Positions 7,341 through 15,357 are shown, counted from the first letter of the stretch. The stretch: DNA of 50,891 nt from an uncultured Alistipes sp. (GCA_944321945.1 CALUNE010000017.1:1-50891); one strand, 5' to 3'. Numbers and translations: made by a program. The notes: generated from the letters alone by a model not told the origin.

Positions 7341-8279
7341 TTACACCACTTGTTCAACAAGGGAGTCTAACTCCTCGATTTGCGGATTTCGGACGATTCC
7401 CAACGAACGATTCTCCAATAATTGCTTCGTCTGTCTTTTGATCTCCGACAACTGTCTCTTATCTAACAGACCCAACTCGAACTGATGGTCGAATGTCTTA
7501 AAAAATTCATTCATTCCTCCGTATCTCTCCACCAACATCAACATCCCCATCTTGTTCAAATCTCGAATCCCCTTACATCCATTGATGTCAATCTCGTATT
7601 CGTTAACCTTGACGATCTTGCGATATTCTCCCTTCCAAAAGTCCACGATACGACGATAGAACTGGACATCGTATAACATCGGAACGGTAATCTTGTCCAC
7701 CCCAAACATACGATTCACATGATTCTTCAACCGGAGTTCGTATCTCAATAAATATCGATCCGAATATCCTTCCGGAATCCGATCTTTTCGATAGGATGAC
7801 TCCTTGATCTTATCGTAGAACACCAATTGTTTCTTATCCGACAGACAGTTATAATATAACCCCTCCAAACTGTGATGGGTTTGCTCCAACCGTTTGTAAC
7901 GGGGCAAACTCCCCAGATAATAAAAATAGGATTCCGGAGAATTCTTGACCTCGAAATTATATGCGATATCCATTCGGGAGACGGTTGCATGATTCAATGA
8001 GACGTGTAAAAGATCCGATAGTTTCTCGATTGCATGAAACGTGTCATCCCGGGTAAAGTTGACCATATTATCCCCATAAAGGAACTTGCACAGACTCCCG
8101 TTCCCGATCGATAATGTAGTCTCTGTGGATCTCACCGTCAAATTTTCGAGACGGGTTGTAAATACTACTCCGTTACATGTCCTTGTCTCTTCGAAACTAT
8201 GATCTCGTGTTATCGTTTTCAGAATATTGAGTTGGTTCACATCCTTATATTTTAAATTAAATTGAATAGTATCGAACAT
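7341..8279 (-). CDS. Phage/plasmid replication initiator, gene II/X family
   Basis: Putative rolling-circle replication protein (312 residues) resembling filamentous-phage gene II/X and related plasmid initiators. The family pattern is visible from MFDTIQFNLKYKD, through LSIGNGSLCKFLYGDN (glycine-rich GSLxKFLYG), LLHVSLNHATVSRMDIAYNF, the YYLGSLPRYKR segment, LVFYDKIKE and YLLRYELRLKNH. II/X proteins nick the double-strand origin and stay bound through tyrosine; candidate tyrosines are plentiful, but I cannot assign the catalytic one. The first ATG in frame is at 8279; a TTG at 8291 is the only earlier start. The small HTH gene lies upstream in the same direction, and short inverted repeats lie in between (8325-8372). 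This gene is what makes the element plasmid- or phage-like. Confidence 0.7.
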   Translation of the reverse strand: MFDTIQFNLKYKDVNQLNILKTITRDHSFEETRTCNGVVFTTRLENLTVRSTETTLSIGNGSLCKFLYGDNMVNFTRDDTFHAIEKLSDLLHVSLNHATVSRMDIAYNFEVKNSPESYFYYLGSLPRYKRLEQTHHSLEGLYYNCLSDKKQLVFYDKIKESSYRKDRIPEGYSDRYLLRYELRLKNHVNRMFGVDKITVPMLYDVQFYRRIVDFWKGEYRKIVKVNEYEIDINGCKGIRDLNKMGMLMLVERYGGMNEFFKTFDHQFELGLLDKRQLSEIKRQTKQLLENRSLGIVRNPQIEELDSLVEQVV

Positions 8280-8324
8280 AAACCATAACAAATTTTTTGT
8301 ATTAAAACCATATTAATATTACAT

Positions 8325-8372
8325 CGAGGATCCCCTCGGAGATCACGGGATAACCTCCGAGATGAATCCATC
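8325..8372. repeat. Overlapping short inverted repeats upstream of rep
   Basis: CGAGG-ATCC-CCTCG (8325-8338), CTCGGAG with CTCCGAG (8335-8341 and 8355-8361), and GATG-AATC-CATC (8361-8372) follow each other about 50 bp before the Rep start. Stacked hairpins like these are typical of rolling-circle double-strand origins or of Rep operators; neither role is shown. Confidence 0.45.
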
Positions 8373-8439
8373 GAATAGATGTAACACAGGTTGTCATAGA
8401 TTGTCGATACGTCCTTTTTATAATATATATCCTCCATAA

Positions 8440-8727
8440 TCATCTCTTGTTATTTTTTAAATCTCGTACCACTACTTGTTGTTGCATTTCGTCAACGGTA
8501 TCCTGTCGATTTCGCAACAACCAGGTTTCGATCTCCTCTTTGAGAAAATAAATTTTCTTTCCGTTGGGTTTGTAGTAGGGGATCAACTTATCACTGGTCA
8601 AGTGATACAGGTAATCCGTACTGATCCCGTACATCATAGACACCTCGGTCGAGGTCAAAACGTTCTTGGAGTTCATCAACAGGAGATGTTTGATCTCCGT
8701 TAACTCCGTATTTAATATACCCATCAT
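8440..8727 (-). CDS. HTH (MerR/excisionase-like) DNA-binding protein
   Basis: A 95-residue protein with a winged HTH of the HTH_17 / excisionase type at about 22-73: VLTSTEVSMMYGISTDYLYHL, then the wing YKPNGKKIYFLKEEIETWL. It ends in a polar tail rich in Gln, Val and basic residues (MQQQVVVRDLKNNKR). It begins with two ATG codons (8727, 8724). In Bacteroidales mobile elements such proteins serve as excisionases or as regulators of replication. It is transcribed toward rep and probably shares its transcript. A 63-codon frame starts inside its stop codon (ATGA at 8443-8440) and runs into rep, but it shows no recognisable features. Confidence 0.8.
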   Translation of the reverse strand: MMGILNTELTEIKHLLLMNSKNVLTSTEVSMMYGISTDYLYHLTSDKLIPYYKPNGKKIYFLKEEIETWLLRNRQDTVDEMQQQVVVRDLKNNKR

Positions 8728-8810
8728 ATTTATAATTTTTATTATGTTCTTCGTGCTATAACAATCTATTTAGTATATCATCGAGATTTCATTTCGATTA
8801 GGAACACGAC

Positions 8811-8842
8811 ATAAAAAAACCCGATTCGCAATGAATCGGGTT
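8811..8842 (-). terminator. Terminator near the right end of the element
   Basis: AACCCGATTC (8818-8827) / GAATCGGGTT (8833-8842) with a 5-base loop; on the minus strand it is followed by a T7 run. It points away from the symporter, so it would stop symporter read-through before the element's HTH and rep genes. Confidence 0.75.
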
Positions 8843-8905
8843 ATGTAAAATTCAAGAAATCAGATTCTTATATTCCTTACAAATTCTTTGTATTTAGATA
8901 TTTTT

Positions 8906-8925
8906 GTTACCTGGTTGTTACCCGG
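8906..8925 (+). repeat. Right arm-type sites, two direct GTTACCYGG repeats
   Basis: GTTACCTGG at 8906 and GTTACCCGG at 8917, 11 bp apart and in the same orientation as the left-end copies. They lie about 60 bp inside the right attachment site. Confidence 0.7.
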
Positions 8926-8983
8926 ACATAGGGTTCAAGAAAGTAATAATATGGCAATCAATCAGTTGAGCATAAAGGTGCGG

Positions 8984-8998
8984 ATTTATGCGTATTTT
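8984..8998. other. Right attachment site (attR) of the 4.2-kb element
   Basis: Exact second copy of ATTTATGCGTATTTT. It overlaps the symporter stop codon (TAA, 8997-8999) by two bases, so integration leaves the gene's coding sequence intact. Confidence 0.7.
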
Positions 8999-10163
8999 AC
9001 ACCTCTTTGTGCCTTTTGCGGGCGACGGCATCGACGATGACGGCCACGGCGCCGTCACCCGTGACGTTGGTTGCCGTACCGAAGCTGTCCATGGCGATGT
9101 AGGTGGCGATCATCAGCCCGCAGAGCGTTTCGTCGAATCCCAGCATCGATTCGAGCAGCCCCAGCGCCGCCATGATCGCACCGCCCGGCACACCCGGTGC
9201 CGCCACCATCGTCACCCCCAACAGCAGGATGAAGCCCGCGAAGGTGGTCATCGAAAGATCCATCCCCGCCAGCATCGAGACGGCCAGCGCGCAGGCCGTG
9301 ATCTTCATCATCGACCCCGAGAGGTGGATCGTCGCACACAGCGGAATGACGAACGACGCCAGCTCGGGCCGCACGCCCAGCCGCAGTGTCCGCTCGAGGG
9401 TCACCGGAATCGTTGCCGCCGACGACTGCGTGCCGAGGGCCGTGACATAGGCCGGCAGCATCATACGCAGCATCGTCAGCGGATTCCGCCGCGCCGCAAG
9501 CCCCGCCACCGAGAACTGGAAGAGCAGCAGCAGAAGCGTCAGCACGAAGATCACGACGATCAGCTTGACGAAGACCCCCAGCACGGAGGCCACCTGTCCC
9601 GACTGCGTGATCGAGAGAAAGATACCGAAGATATAGAACGGCAGCAGCGGCAGAATGACCCGTGCGATGACCCGTTCGATGATGCGCTTGAAGTCGTCGA
9701 GGGCCGCCTTGAGTGTCACGGAGCCCGTCGCGGCCATGCCCAGTCCCACGACGAAGGCCAGCACGAGGGCCGACATGACCCCCATGACCGGCGGCATGGC
9801 AATTGTAAAGTAGGGGGTCAGGGTCTCGCCCGCGGCGGGCGGTGTCACCTCCGATCCGGCGAGCAGCGTCGGAAAGACCGCCCGCCCGACGAAACAGGTT
9901 CCAAAACCCGAAATCAACGTGAAACCGTAGGCCAGCGCGGCCGTCAGCGCCAGCAGCCGGCCGGCATTCCGCCCCAGATCGGCAATGCCCGGAGCCACCA
10001 GCCCGAAGATCAGCAGCGGAATGACGAATTCCAGAAACTGCCCGAACACGGCATTGAACGTCAACGCCACCCGGGTCACCCACCCGGGCATGAACAACCC
10101 GCAGGCAATGCCCAGCACGATGGCCAGCACGACGCGCGGCAGAAGACCGAATTTTCGCTTCAT
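8997..10163 (-). CDS. Dicarboxylate/amino acid:cation symporter (DAACS family)
   Basis: Inner-membrane sodium- or proton-coupled carrier of 388 residues. The sequence has alternating hydrophobic helices throughout, the serine-rich re-entrant loop in GTQSSAATIPVTLERTLRLGV (about residue 245), SGSMMKITACALA, and the C-terminal signature YIAMDSFGTATNVTGDGAVAVIVDA with the Asp/Asn residues that bind substrate and cation. Which substrate it carries (glutamate, aspartate, serine/threonine or C4-dicarboxylates) cannot be told. The basic C-terminus ARKRHKEV ends exactly at the attachment site of the integrative element. It is transcribed divergently from the radical SAM gene across a 49-bp gap. Confidence 0.9.
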   Translation of the reverse strand: MKRKFGLLPRVVLAIVLGIACGLFMPGWVTRVALTFNAVFGQFLEFVIPLLIFGLVAPGIADLGRNAGRLLALTAALAYGFTLISGFGTCFVGRAVFPTLLAGSEVTPPAAGETLTPYFTIAMPPVMGVMSALVLAFVVGLGMAATGSVTLKAALDDFKRIIERVIARVILPLLPFYIFGIFLSITQSGQVASVLGVFVKLIVVIFVLTLLLLLFQFSVAGLAARRNPLTMLRMMLPAYVTALGTQSSAATIPVTLERTLRLGVRPELASFVIPLCATIHLSGSMMKITACALAVSMLAGMDLSMTTFAGFILLLGVTMVAAPGVPGGAIMAALGLLESMLGFDETLCGLMIATYIAMDSFGTATNVTGDGAVAVIVDAVARKRHKEV

Positions 10164-10175
10164 CGGAGAACGATT

Positions 10176-10208
10176 TTTGTAAAGGTATGAAAAATTTAGC
10201 TACTTTTG
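10176..10208 (+). promoter_or_regulatory. Promoter of the radical SAM gene
   Basis: TTTG (10176-10179), 21-base spacer, TACTTTTG (10201-10208). Only four bases separate the -7 box from the ATG at 10213, so the message should be leaderless. Confidence 0.65.
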
Positions 10209-10212
10209 TCAC

Positions 10213-10986
10213 ATGACATCCCTTTATCACGACATCATCTACGGCCCGGTACACTCGCGGCGGCTGGGCCTCTCGCTCGGGGTCAATCTGTTGCCCACCG
10301 AGTCGAAACTCTGCTCGTTCGACTGCATCTACTGCGAATGCGGCTGGAATGCCGACCATCCCGGCGGGCGCCGCTTCAATGCCCGGGAGGAGGTGCGCAC
10401 CCATCTCGAAACGGCTCTGCGGCAGATGTCCGAAGCCGGTACACCGCCCGATGTCATCACCTTCGCCGGAAACGGCGAACCGACGCTTCACCCCGATTTC
10501 GAGGGGGTGATCGACGACACGCTCGCCCTGCGCGACCGCTACTGCCCCTCGGCGAAGGTCTCCGTGCTGTCGAACGCCACGCAGATCCACCGCGACGAGG
10601 TACGGCGGGCGCTGTTGCGCGTCGACAACAACATCCAGAAGCTCGATTCGGCGTTCGACGCCACGGTACGACGCATCGACAACCCGCAGAACCCCCGCTA
10701 TGCGGTCCGCGACATCGTCCGCGAGATGAAGCGATTCGAGGGGCGGATGATCCTCCAGACGATGTTCCTGCGCGGCGAGTGCAACGGTCAGGCCATCGAC
10801 AATACCACGGAAGAGGAGGTCGAGGCGTGGCTGCGGCTCGTCGACGAAATCCGCCCGCGGCAGGTGATGGTCTATTCGCTCGACCGCGACACGCCCTGCC
10901 CGACCCTCGAGAAGGTCTCCCGCGAGGAGTTGCAGCGCATCGCCGCCCGGGTCGAGGCACTGGGCATCCCCTGCTCCGTCGCCTGA
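10213..10986 (+). CDS. Radical SAM protein
   Basis: A 257-residue iron-sulfur enzyme of the COG0731-like group. The opening YGPVHSRRLGLSLGVNLLP is the family hallmark; the cluster-binding motif CSFDCIYCECG (CxxxCxxC) follows at about residues 33-43. VITFAGNGEPTLHP matches the SAM-binding GGE-type motif, and SVLSNATQI and MFLRGECNG are later barrel strands. The exact reaction is unknown for this subgroup. A -7 box only four bases upstream suggests leaderless translation. The gene shares its regulatory region with the symporter. Confidence 0.88.
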   Translation: MTSLYHDIIYGPVHSRRLGLSLGVNLLPTESKLCSFDCIYCECGWNADHPGGRRFNAREEVRTHLETALRQMSEAGTPPDVITFAGNGEPTLHPDFEGVIDDTLALRDRYCPSAKVSVLSNATQIHRDEVRRALLRVDNNIQKLDSAFDATVRRIDNPQNPRYAVRDIVREMKRFEGRMILQTMFLRGECNGQAIDNTTEEEVEAWLRLVDEIRPRQVMVYSLDRDTPCPTLEKVSREELQRIAARVEALGIPCSVA

Positions 10987-11110
10987 CCGGGGAGGGACAG
11001 GGCGGATGGCGGCGCAGGCCCCGGCAACGAGACCAGACAAGCCCCCGACAAAGAAGTCCCGGCAAAGAAACCATACAAAGCCCCCCGGCAAAGCAGTCTG
11101 GAACCGCCCG
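10987..11110. repeat. Degenerate CCGGCAAAG-type repeats in the spacer
   Basis: The 196-bp spacer before yaaA is GC-rich and contains several imperfect copies of (C)CCGGCAAAG / CCCGACAAAG / CCCGGCAACG about 15-20 bp apart. No coding frame is supported. Confidence 0.4.
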
Positions 11111-11182
11111 GAACCACCCGGATGAAGTTTTCCCGGCGGGAACCCGTATCTCACCCTTATCTCAAGAAAAGATCGAACCACC

Positions 11183-11935
11183 ATGCAGATCCTGCTCTCG
11201 TGCGCCAAGACGATGGCCGAACATGCCACCATCCGGGTGCCCTACACCACCGAACCGCTCTATCGCGCCGAAGCCGATGCGGCAGCCGCCGCACTGGCCT
11301 CGCTCACGGCCGACGATCTGGGGCGTCTGCTGCGCGTCAACCGTACGCTGGCGGCCGAAAACCGACGCCGCTACGCCTCGTTCCACGCCGCGGAGACGAT
11401 GCCCGCCCTCGCGGCCTACACCGGGATTGTCTTCAAGCGGATCGACCCGGCGAGCTTCTCTACGGCGGATTTCGAATATGCCCAGGAGCATCTGAACATC
11501 ACCTCGTTCCTCTACGGACTGCTGCGCCCGCTGGATGCCATCCGCCCCTACCGGCTTGAGGGCGACGCCATCCTCCCGGGCGATGAACAGACGCGCTTCG
11601 CCTTCTGGCAACGGCGGCTCACCGACCGGTTTCTCGACAAAATCCGCGCCGACGACGGCATCCTGCTCAACCTGGCCAGCAGCGAGATGAAACGCCTCTT
11701 CGACTGGCGGCGCCTCACCCGCGAGGTGCGGATCATCACCCCCGAATTCCGCATCCGCGAGGGCGACCGGCTCCGCACCATCGTCGTCTACACGAAGATG
11801 TGCCGCGGCGAGATGACGCGCTTTGCACTCCAGGGCCGGATCGACGACCCCGAGCAGCTGAAGGCCTTCGAATGGGAGGGATTCCGGTTCGACCCGGCGG
11901 CAAGCCGCGGAGACACATGGTTCTTCACGATGTAG
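11183..11935 (+). CDS. yaaA: Peroxide stress protein YaaA (DUF328)
   Basis: A 250-residue member of the YaaA/DUF328 family, DNA-binding proteins that limit oxidative damage by lowering free intracellular iron in E. coli. Diagnostic segments are the start MQILLSCAKTM, YTGIVFKRIDP, YAQEHLNITSFLYGLLRPLDAIRPYRLEGD, LLNLASSEMKRLFDW and the C-terminal FEWEGFRFDP. Length matches the family. It stands alone on the plus strand. Convergent dxs lies downstream, with a hairpin in between. Confidence 0.92.
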   Translation: MQILLSCAKTMAEHATIRVPYTTEPLYRAEADAAAAALASLTADDLGRLLRVNRTLAAENRRRYASFHAAETMPALAAYTGIVFKRIDPASFSTADFEYAQEHLNITSFLYGLLRPLDAIRPYRLEGDAILPGDEQTRFAFWQRRLTDRFLDKIRADDGILLNLASSEMKRLFDWRRLTREVRIITPEFRIREGDRLRTIVVYTKMCRGEMTRFALQGRIDDPEQLKAFEWEGFRFDPAASRGDTWFFTM

Positions 11936-11959
11936 ATCCGACCCGGCCGGACAACAAGA

Positions 11960-11989
11960 AAAGGCCTCTTCCCGAGCGGGGAGAGGCTT
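11960..11989 (-). terminator. Terminator for dxs (also faces yaaA)
   Basis: AAGGCCTCTTCCC-GAGC-GGGGAGAGGCTT forms a strong stem; on the minus strand it is followed by CCTTTTCTTG. It sits about 75 bp after the dxs stop codon. Confidence 0.75.
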
Positions 11990-12063
11990 AACCTGTAAAA
12001 CAGAGAGAGGGGAAATCGAAAATACCGGCCGCGATATGCCCGACGTCCGGCTGCAGGCAGGCG

Positions 12064-13950
12064 CTATTCGACCGAGCGGATCGCCAGCAGGGCCCGCAGG
12101 ATCGCCTCCTCGTCGTAGCCGCAGAGGGCCTTCAGCTGGGCGGGTGTACCGTGTTCGACCCACTGGTCGCCGATACCCAGGCGCGTGACCTTCACGTCGT
12201 AGCCGCGCATGGCGAAGAAGATCGTCACGGCCTCGCCCACACCGCCGCGCAGACAGCCGTCCTCGACGGTGATGACCCGTCCGAAACGGCGCCCCACCTC
12301 GTCCAACAGCACCTCGTCCAGCGGTTTCACGTAACGCAGGTCGTAATGGGCCGCCTCGATCCCTTCGGCCGAGGCCCGTTCGGCAGCCCGCGCCGCCGCA
12401 TTGCCCGTCGTACCGATCGTCACCAGCGCCACATCCGACCCCTCGCGCAGCTTCCGCCCGCGTCCCACGGGCAACTTCGCAAAGGCCTCGCCGCGCCAGG
12501 GGGTCCCCTCGCCACAACCGCGCGGATAGCGGATCATGAAGGGATGGCCGGCATGCAGCGCCGTATACATCAGGTTGCGCAGTTCGGATTCGTTCATCGG
12601 TGCGGCGATCGTCAGCCCCGGGATGGCCCGGAAGGCCTCCATGTCGAAGACCCCGTGGTGGGTCACGCCGTCCTCGCCGACCAGCCCGCCCCGGTCGAGG
12701 CACATCACCACCGGCAGATCCTGGATCGCCACGTCGTGGATCACGTTGTCATAGGCCCGCTGCATGAAGGTCGAGTAGATGTTGCAGAAGGGGATCATCC
12801 CCGCGGCGGCCAGTCCGGCCGAGAAGGTCACGGCATGCCCCTCGGCGATACCCACGTCGAAACACCGCTCGGGCATCTCGCGCATGAGGATGTTCATCGA
12901 ACAGCCGGTCGGCATGGCGGGAGTCACCCCCACGACCCGGCTGTCGAGCCGCGCCAGTTCGAGCAGCGTCTCGCCGAAGACATCCTGGTAGCGCGCCGCA
13001 CCGCCCGGCGACTTGATCCGCTCGCCCGTATCGGGATTGAAACGCCCGGGGGCATGCCACACCGGCTGATCGTGTTCGGCCGGAAGATAACCCTTGCCCT
13101 TGACCGTCAGCACGTGCAGCAGTTTCGGGCCCTCGATGTCGCGCAGGGCCCGCAGCGTACGGACCAGCTCCTTGAGGTTGTGGCCGTCGACGGGACCGAA
13201 ATAGCGGAAATTGAGACTCTCGAAGAAGTTGCTCTTGTTCAGCACCCCCTGCTTGACGGCGTTGCCGGCCTTCTGGCAGAATCGCAGCAACCGCGGCGTA
13301 TGCGAAAGGATTCCCCACAGCCGCTGCTTGAGCCGGTTGTAGTGGACCGAGGTCGAGATCTTGAGCAGGTAGTTCTTCAGTGCGCCGGTGGCCTGATCGA
13401 TGGCCATGTTGTTGTCGTTGAGGATCACCAGCAGGTTCGTGCGTTTCGAGGCGCCGGCGTTGTTCAACCCCTCGAAGGCCAGTCCGCCGGTCATCGAACC
13501 GTCGCCGATGACGGCCACCACCTGATGCTTTTCGCCGCGCAGTTCGGCCGCCTTGGCCATGCCGAAGGCCGCCGAGATCGACACCGAGGCGTGGCCGCCT
13601 CCGAAGGCGTCGTACTCGCTCTCGGACATGCGCGGGAAGCCGCTGATGCCTCCCAGCTGGCGTTTGGTGCGGAATGCCTCGCGACGTCCCGTGATGATCT
13701 TGTGGGCATAGGTCTGGTGCCCCACGTCCCAGACGATCCGGTCCTGAGGCGTATCGAAGACATAATGCAGCGCCGCGGCCAGCTCCACGGCCCCGAGGCT
13801 CGATGCCAGATGGCCCGGATTGACCGAACACTCCTCGATGATATAGTGGCGCAACTCGTCGCAATAGAGCCGCAGCTCTTCGGGCGAGAGTCTCTTCAGA
13901 TCACGGGGCGAGGAGACCCGATTCAGCAATTTATAATCTTCACACGACAT
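12064..13950 (-). CDS. dxs: 1-deoxy-D-xylulose-5-phosphate synthase
   Basis: First enzyme of the MEP isoprenoid pathway: a thiamine-diphosphate enzyme that joins pyruvate and glyceraldehyde 3-phosphate. About 628 residues. It shows DRIVWDVGHQTYAHKIITGR, FGGGHASVSISAAFGMA, the ThDP motif GDGSMTGGLAFEGLNNAG through NDNNMAI, YFGPVDGHN, then the pyrimidine-binding domain (GIAEGHAVTFSAGLA, the catalytic-type Glu) and a C-terminal transketolase-like domain (LRYVKPLDE, VTVEDGCLRGGVGEAV). The start at 13950 (MSCEDYKLLNRVSSP) matches the family. The -7 box TATCTTTG ends eight bases before it, so the leader is very short. ispG of the same pathway lies at 49193-50701. Confidence 0.97.
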   Translation of the reverse strand: MSCEDYKLLNRVSSPRDLKRLSPEELRLYCDELRHYIIEECSVNPGHLASSLGAVELAAALHYVFDTPQDRIVWDVGHQTYAHKIITGRREAFRTKRQLGGISGFPRMSESEYDAFGGGHASVSISAAFGMAKAAELRGEKHQVVAVIGDGSMTGGLAFEGLNNAGASKRTNLLVILNDNNMAIDQATGALKNYLLKISTSVHYNRLKQRLWGILSHTPRLLRFCQKAGNAVKQGVLNKSNFFESLNFRYFGPVDGHNLKELVRTLRALRDIEGPKLLHVLTVKGKGYLPAEHDQPVWHAPGRFNPDTGERIKSPGGAARYQDVFGETLLELARLDSRVVGVTPAMPTGCSMNILMREMPERCFDVGIAEGHAVTFSAGLAAAGMIPFCNIYSTFMQRAYDNVIHDVAIQDLPVVMCLDRGGLVGEDGVTHHGVFDMEAFRAIPGLTIAAPMNESELRNLMYTALHAGHPFMIRYPRGCGEGTPWRGEAFAKLPVGRGRKLREGSDVALVTIGTTGNAAARAAERASAEGIEAAHYDLRYVKPLDEVLLDEVGRRFGRVITVEDGCLRGGVGEAVTIFFAMRGYDVKVTRLGIGDQWVEHGTPAQLKALCGYDEEAILRALLAIRSVE

Positions 13951-13958
13951 TGGGAAGA

Positions 13959-13966
13959 CAAAGATA
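13959..13966 (-). promoter_or_regulatory. -7 box of dxs
   Basis: The minus strand reads TATCTTTG; eight bases separate it from the dxs ATG, predicting a nearly leaderless message. It lies back to back with the pyrH upstream region. Confidence 0.6.
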
Positions 13967-14030
13967 CACAATAATAGGGAAATTTTCGAAAATTTTCCTA
14001 TCTTCGCGTAACGGTAAAACCTTACGAAGC

Positions 14031-14738
14031 ATGAAATACAAGCGAATCCTCCTGAAATTGAGCGGCGAATCGCTCCAGGGTGCGCAGAAGTACGGGCTCG
14101 ACCCGGCACAGCTCCAGTCCTACGCCGAGCAGATCAAGGCCGCGGCACAGTCCGGCGTCCAGATCGGCATCGTCATCGGCGGCGGCAACATCTTCCGCGG
14201 CCTCTCGGGCGCCAAGAAGGGCTTCGACCGCGTCAAGGGTGACCAGATGGGCATGCTCGCCACGATCATCAATTCGCTGGCCCTGCAGTCGGCCCTCGAA
14301 GACAACGGCGTCAAATGCAAGGTCCTCACCTCGATCCGCATGGAGCCCATCGGCGAATACTTCTCCAAGGCCCGCGCCATCGAATACCTCGAGGCCGGAT
14401 ATGTCGTCATCATCGGAGGAGGAACCTCGAACCCCTACTTTACGACCGACTCCGCCTCGGCACTGCGCGGCATCGAGATCGAAGCCGACGTGCTGCTCAA
14501 GGGCACCCGCGTCGACGGAGTCTACACGGCCGACCCCGAAAAGGACCCCTCGGCCACGAAATTCGCCGAAATCTCCTTCGAAGAGGTGCTCGACCGCCGG
14601 CTCAAGGTCATGGACCTGACGGCCTTCACCCTCTGCCGCGAAAACGGTCTCGAAATCATCGTCTTCGACATGGATACCCCCGGCAATCTCGGAAAGGTCC
14701 TCGCCGGAGAACCCATCGGAACCCTCGTAAAGCGCTGA
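14031..14738 (+). CDS. pyrH: UMP kinase
   Basis: Amino-acid-kinase-fold enzyme (235 residues) that phosphorylates UMP to UDP for nucleic acid and cell-wall precursor synthesis. Motifs: KRILLKLSGESLQG at the start, GIVIGGGNIFRG (phosphate loop), GDQMGMLATIINSLALQ, RAIEYLEAGYVVIIGGGTSNPYFTTDSASALR, and DGVYTADPEKDP. The start at 14031 was chosen because the family begins directly with MxYKRILLK. It begins a short plus-strand cluster with the thioredoxin-like gene (five bases later) and frr; pyrH and frr are neighbours in many bacteria. Confidence 0.97.
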   Translation: MKYKRILLKLSGESLQGAQKYGLDPAQLQSYAEQIKAAAQSGVQIGIVIGGGNIFRGLSGAKKGFDRVKGDQMGMLATIINSLALQSALEDNGVKCKVLTSIRMEPIGEYFSKARAIEYLEAGYVVIIGGGTSNPYFTTDSASALRGIEIEADVLLKGTRVDGVYTADPEKDPSATKFAEISFEEVLDRRLKVMDLTAFTLCRENGLEIIVFDMDTPGNLGKVLAGEPIGTLVKR

Positions 14739-14742
14739 CACC

Positions 14743-15357
14743 ATGGCCATCCGCAAACCCCGTCGCAAAAACGGCCGGCAGCTGTGGATCATGCTGGCGC
14801 TGATCGTCGTCATCCTCGTCCTGATCGCCCTGCTCCCCTCGGGGAACGAACAACCCGCCGGACAGGACGCGGAAACCGAAAACGAAATCGAAGCCACGAC
14901 GCTCGTCAAGGCCGGCGATCCGGCACCCGACTTTACGGTCGAGATGTTCGACGGAAGCCGCGTCACACTCTCCGACCTGCGCGGGAAGGTCGTCCTGCTC
15001 AACTTCTGGGCCACGTGGTGCCCGCCCTGCCGCGAAGAGCTCACCCACGTGCAGTCGGAGATCATCGACCGCTTTGCCGGCCGCGAATTCCTCTTCCTGC
15101 CCGTCTCGCGCGAAGAGAGCCGGCAAACCGTCGCCGCCTTCCGGGAGAAGTACGGATACGAATTCCCCATGGGACTCGACACCTCACGCGAGATCTTCGA
15201 CCGATACGCCTCGAACTACATCCCCCGCAACTTTCTGATCGATGCCGACGGAAAGGTCGTCTCGGCCACCGTGGGCTTCGAGAAATCCGAATTCGAGGAG
15301 CTCATCCGCTCCATTGAGGCCACCCTCGCATTCACCGAACAATCCACGCAGGAATAA
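14743..15357 (+). CDS. Membrane-anchored TlpA/ResA-like thioredoxin
   Basis: Periplasmic thiol-disulfide protein of 204 residues. A basic N-terminus (AIRKPRRKNGRQ) precedes one membrane helix (LWIMLALIVVILVLIALL, about 14-31). An acidic linker follows, then a thioredoxin fold of the AhpC/TSA-Redoxin type: GDPAPDFTVEMFDG, VVLLNFWATWCPPCREEL with the CPPC redox pair, and YIPRNFLIDADGKV carrying the cis-Pro region. It is likely a reductant for cytochrome c maturation or other periplasmic cysteines; the partner is unknown. It sits four bases after pyrH and 48 bases before frr, so the three are probably co-transcribed. Confidence 0.92.
   Translation: MAIRKPRRKNGRQLWIMLALIVVILVLIALLPSGNEQPAGQDAETENEIEATTLVKAGDPAPDFTVEMFDGSRVTLSDLRGKVVLLNFWATWCPPCREELTHVQSEIIDRFAGREFLFLPVSREESRQTVAAFREKYGYEFPMGLDTSREIFDRYASNYIPRNFLIDADGKVVSATVGFEKSEFEELIRSIEATLAFTEQSTQE

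Larger units (their letters stand above)
4812..8998. mobile_element. Small integrative element with II/X-type Rep (about 4.2 kb)
   Basis: The element is bounded by exact 15-bp direct repeats and is clearly more AT-rich than both flanks. It carries a tyrosine integrase at the left, a structured non-coding region, a lipoprotein gene, a gene II/X-type replication initiator and an HTH protein. GTTACCYGG arm-type sites lie just inside each end. No capsid, conjugation or transfer genes are visible, so it may be a plasmid-like or satellite element that replicates by rolling circle and integrates at the 3' end of the symporter gene. Confidence 0.75.

Noticed and set aside
8252-8443. 63-codon frame overlapping the HTH stop and the Rep start
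   Set aside because: It has an attractive ATGA overlap but no domain, and it covers the inverted repeats; kept only as a possibility in the findings.
9055-11232. 725-codon minus-strand frame across the symporter, radical SAM and yaaA region
   Set aside because: It runs antisense to two well-supported genes and shows the low-complexity composition of a shadow frame in GC-rich DNA; no domain is recognisable.
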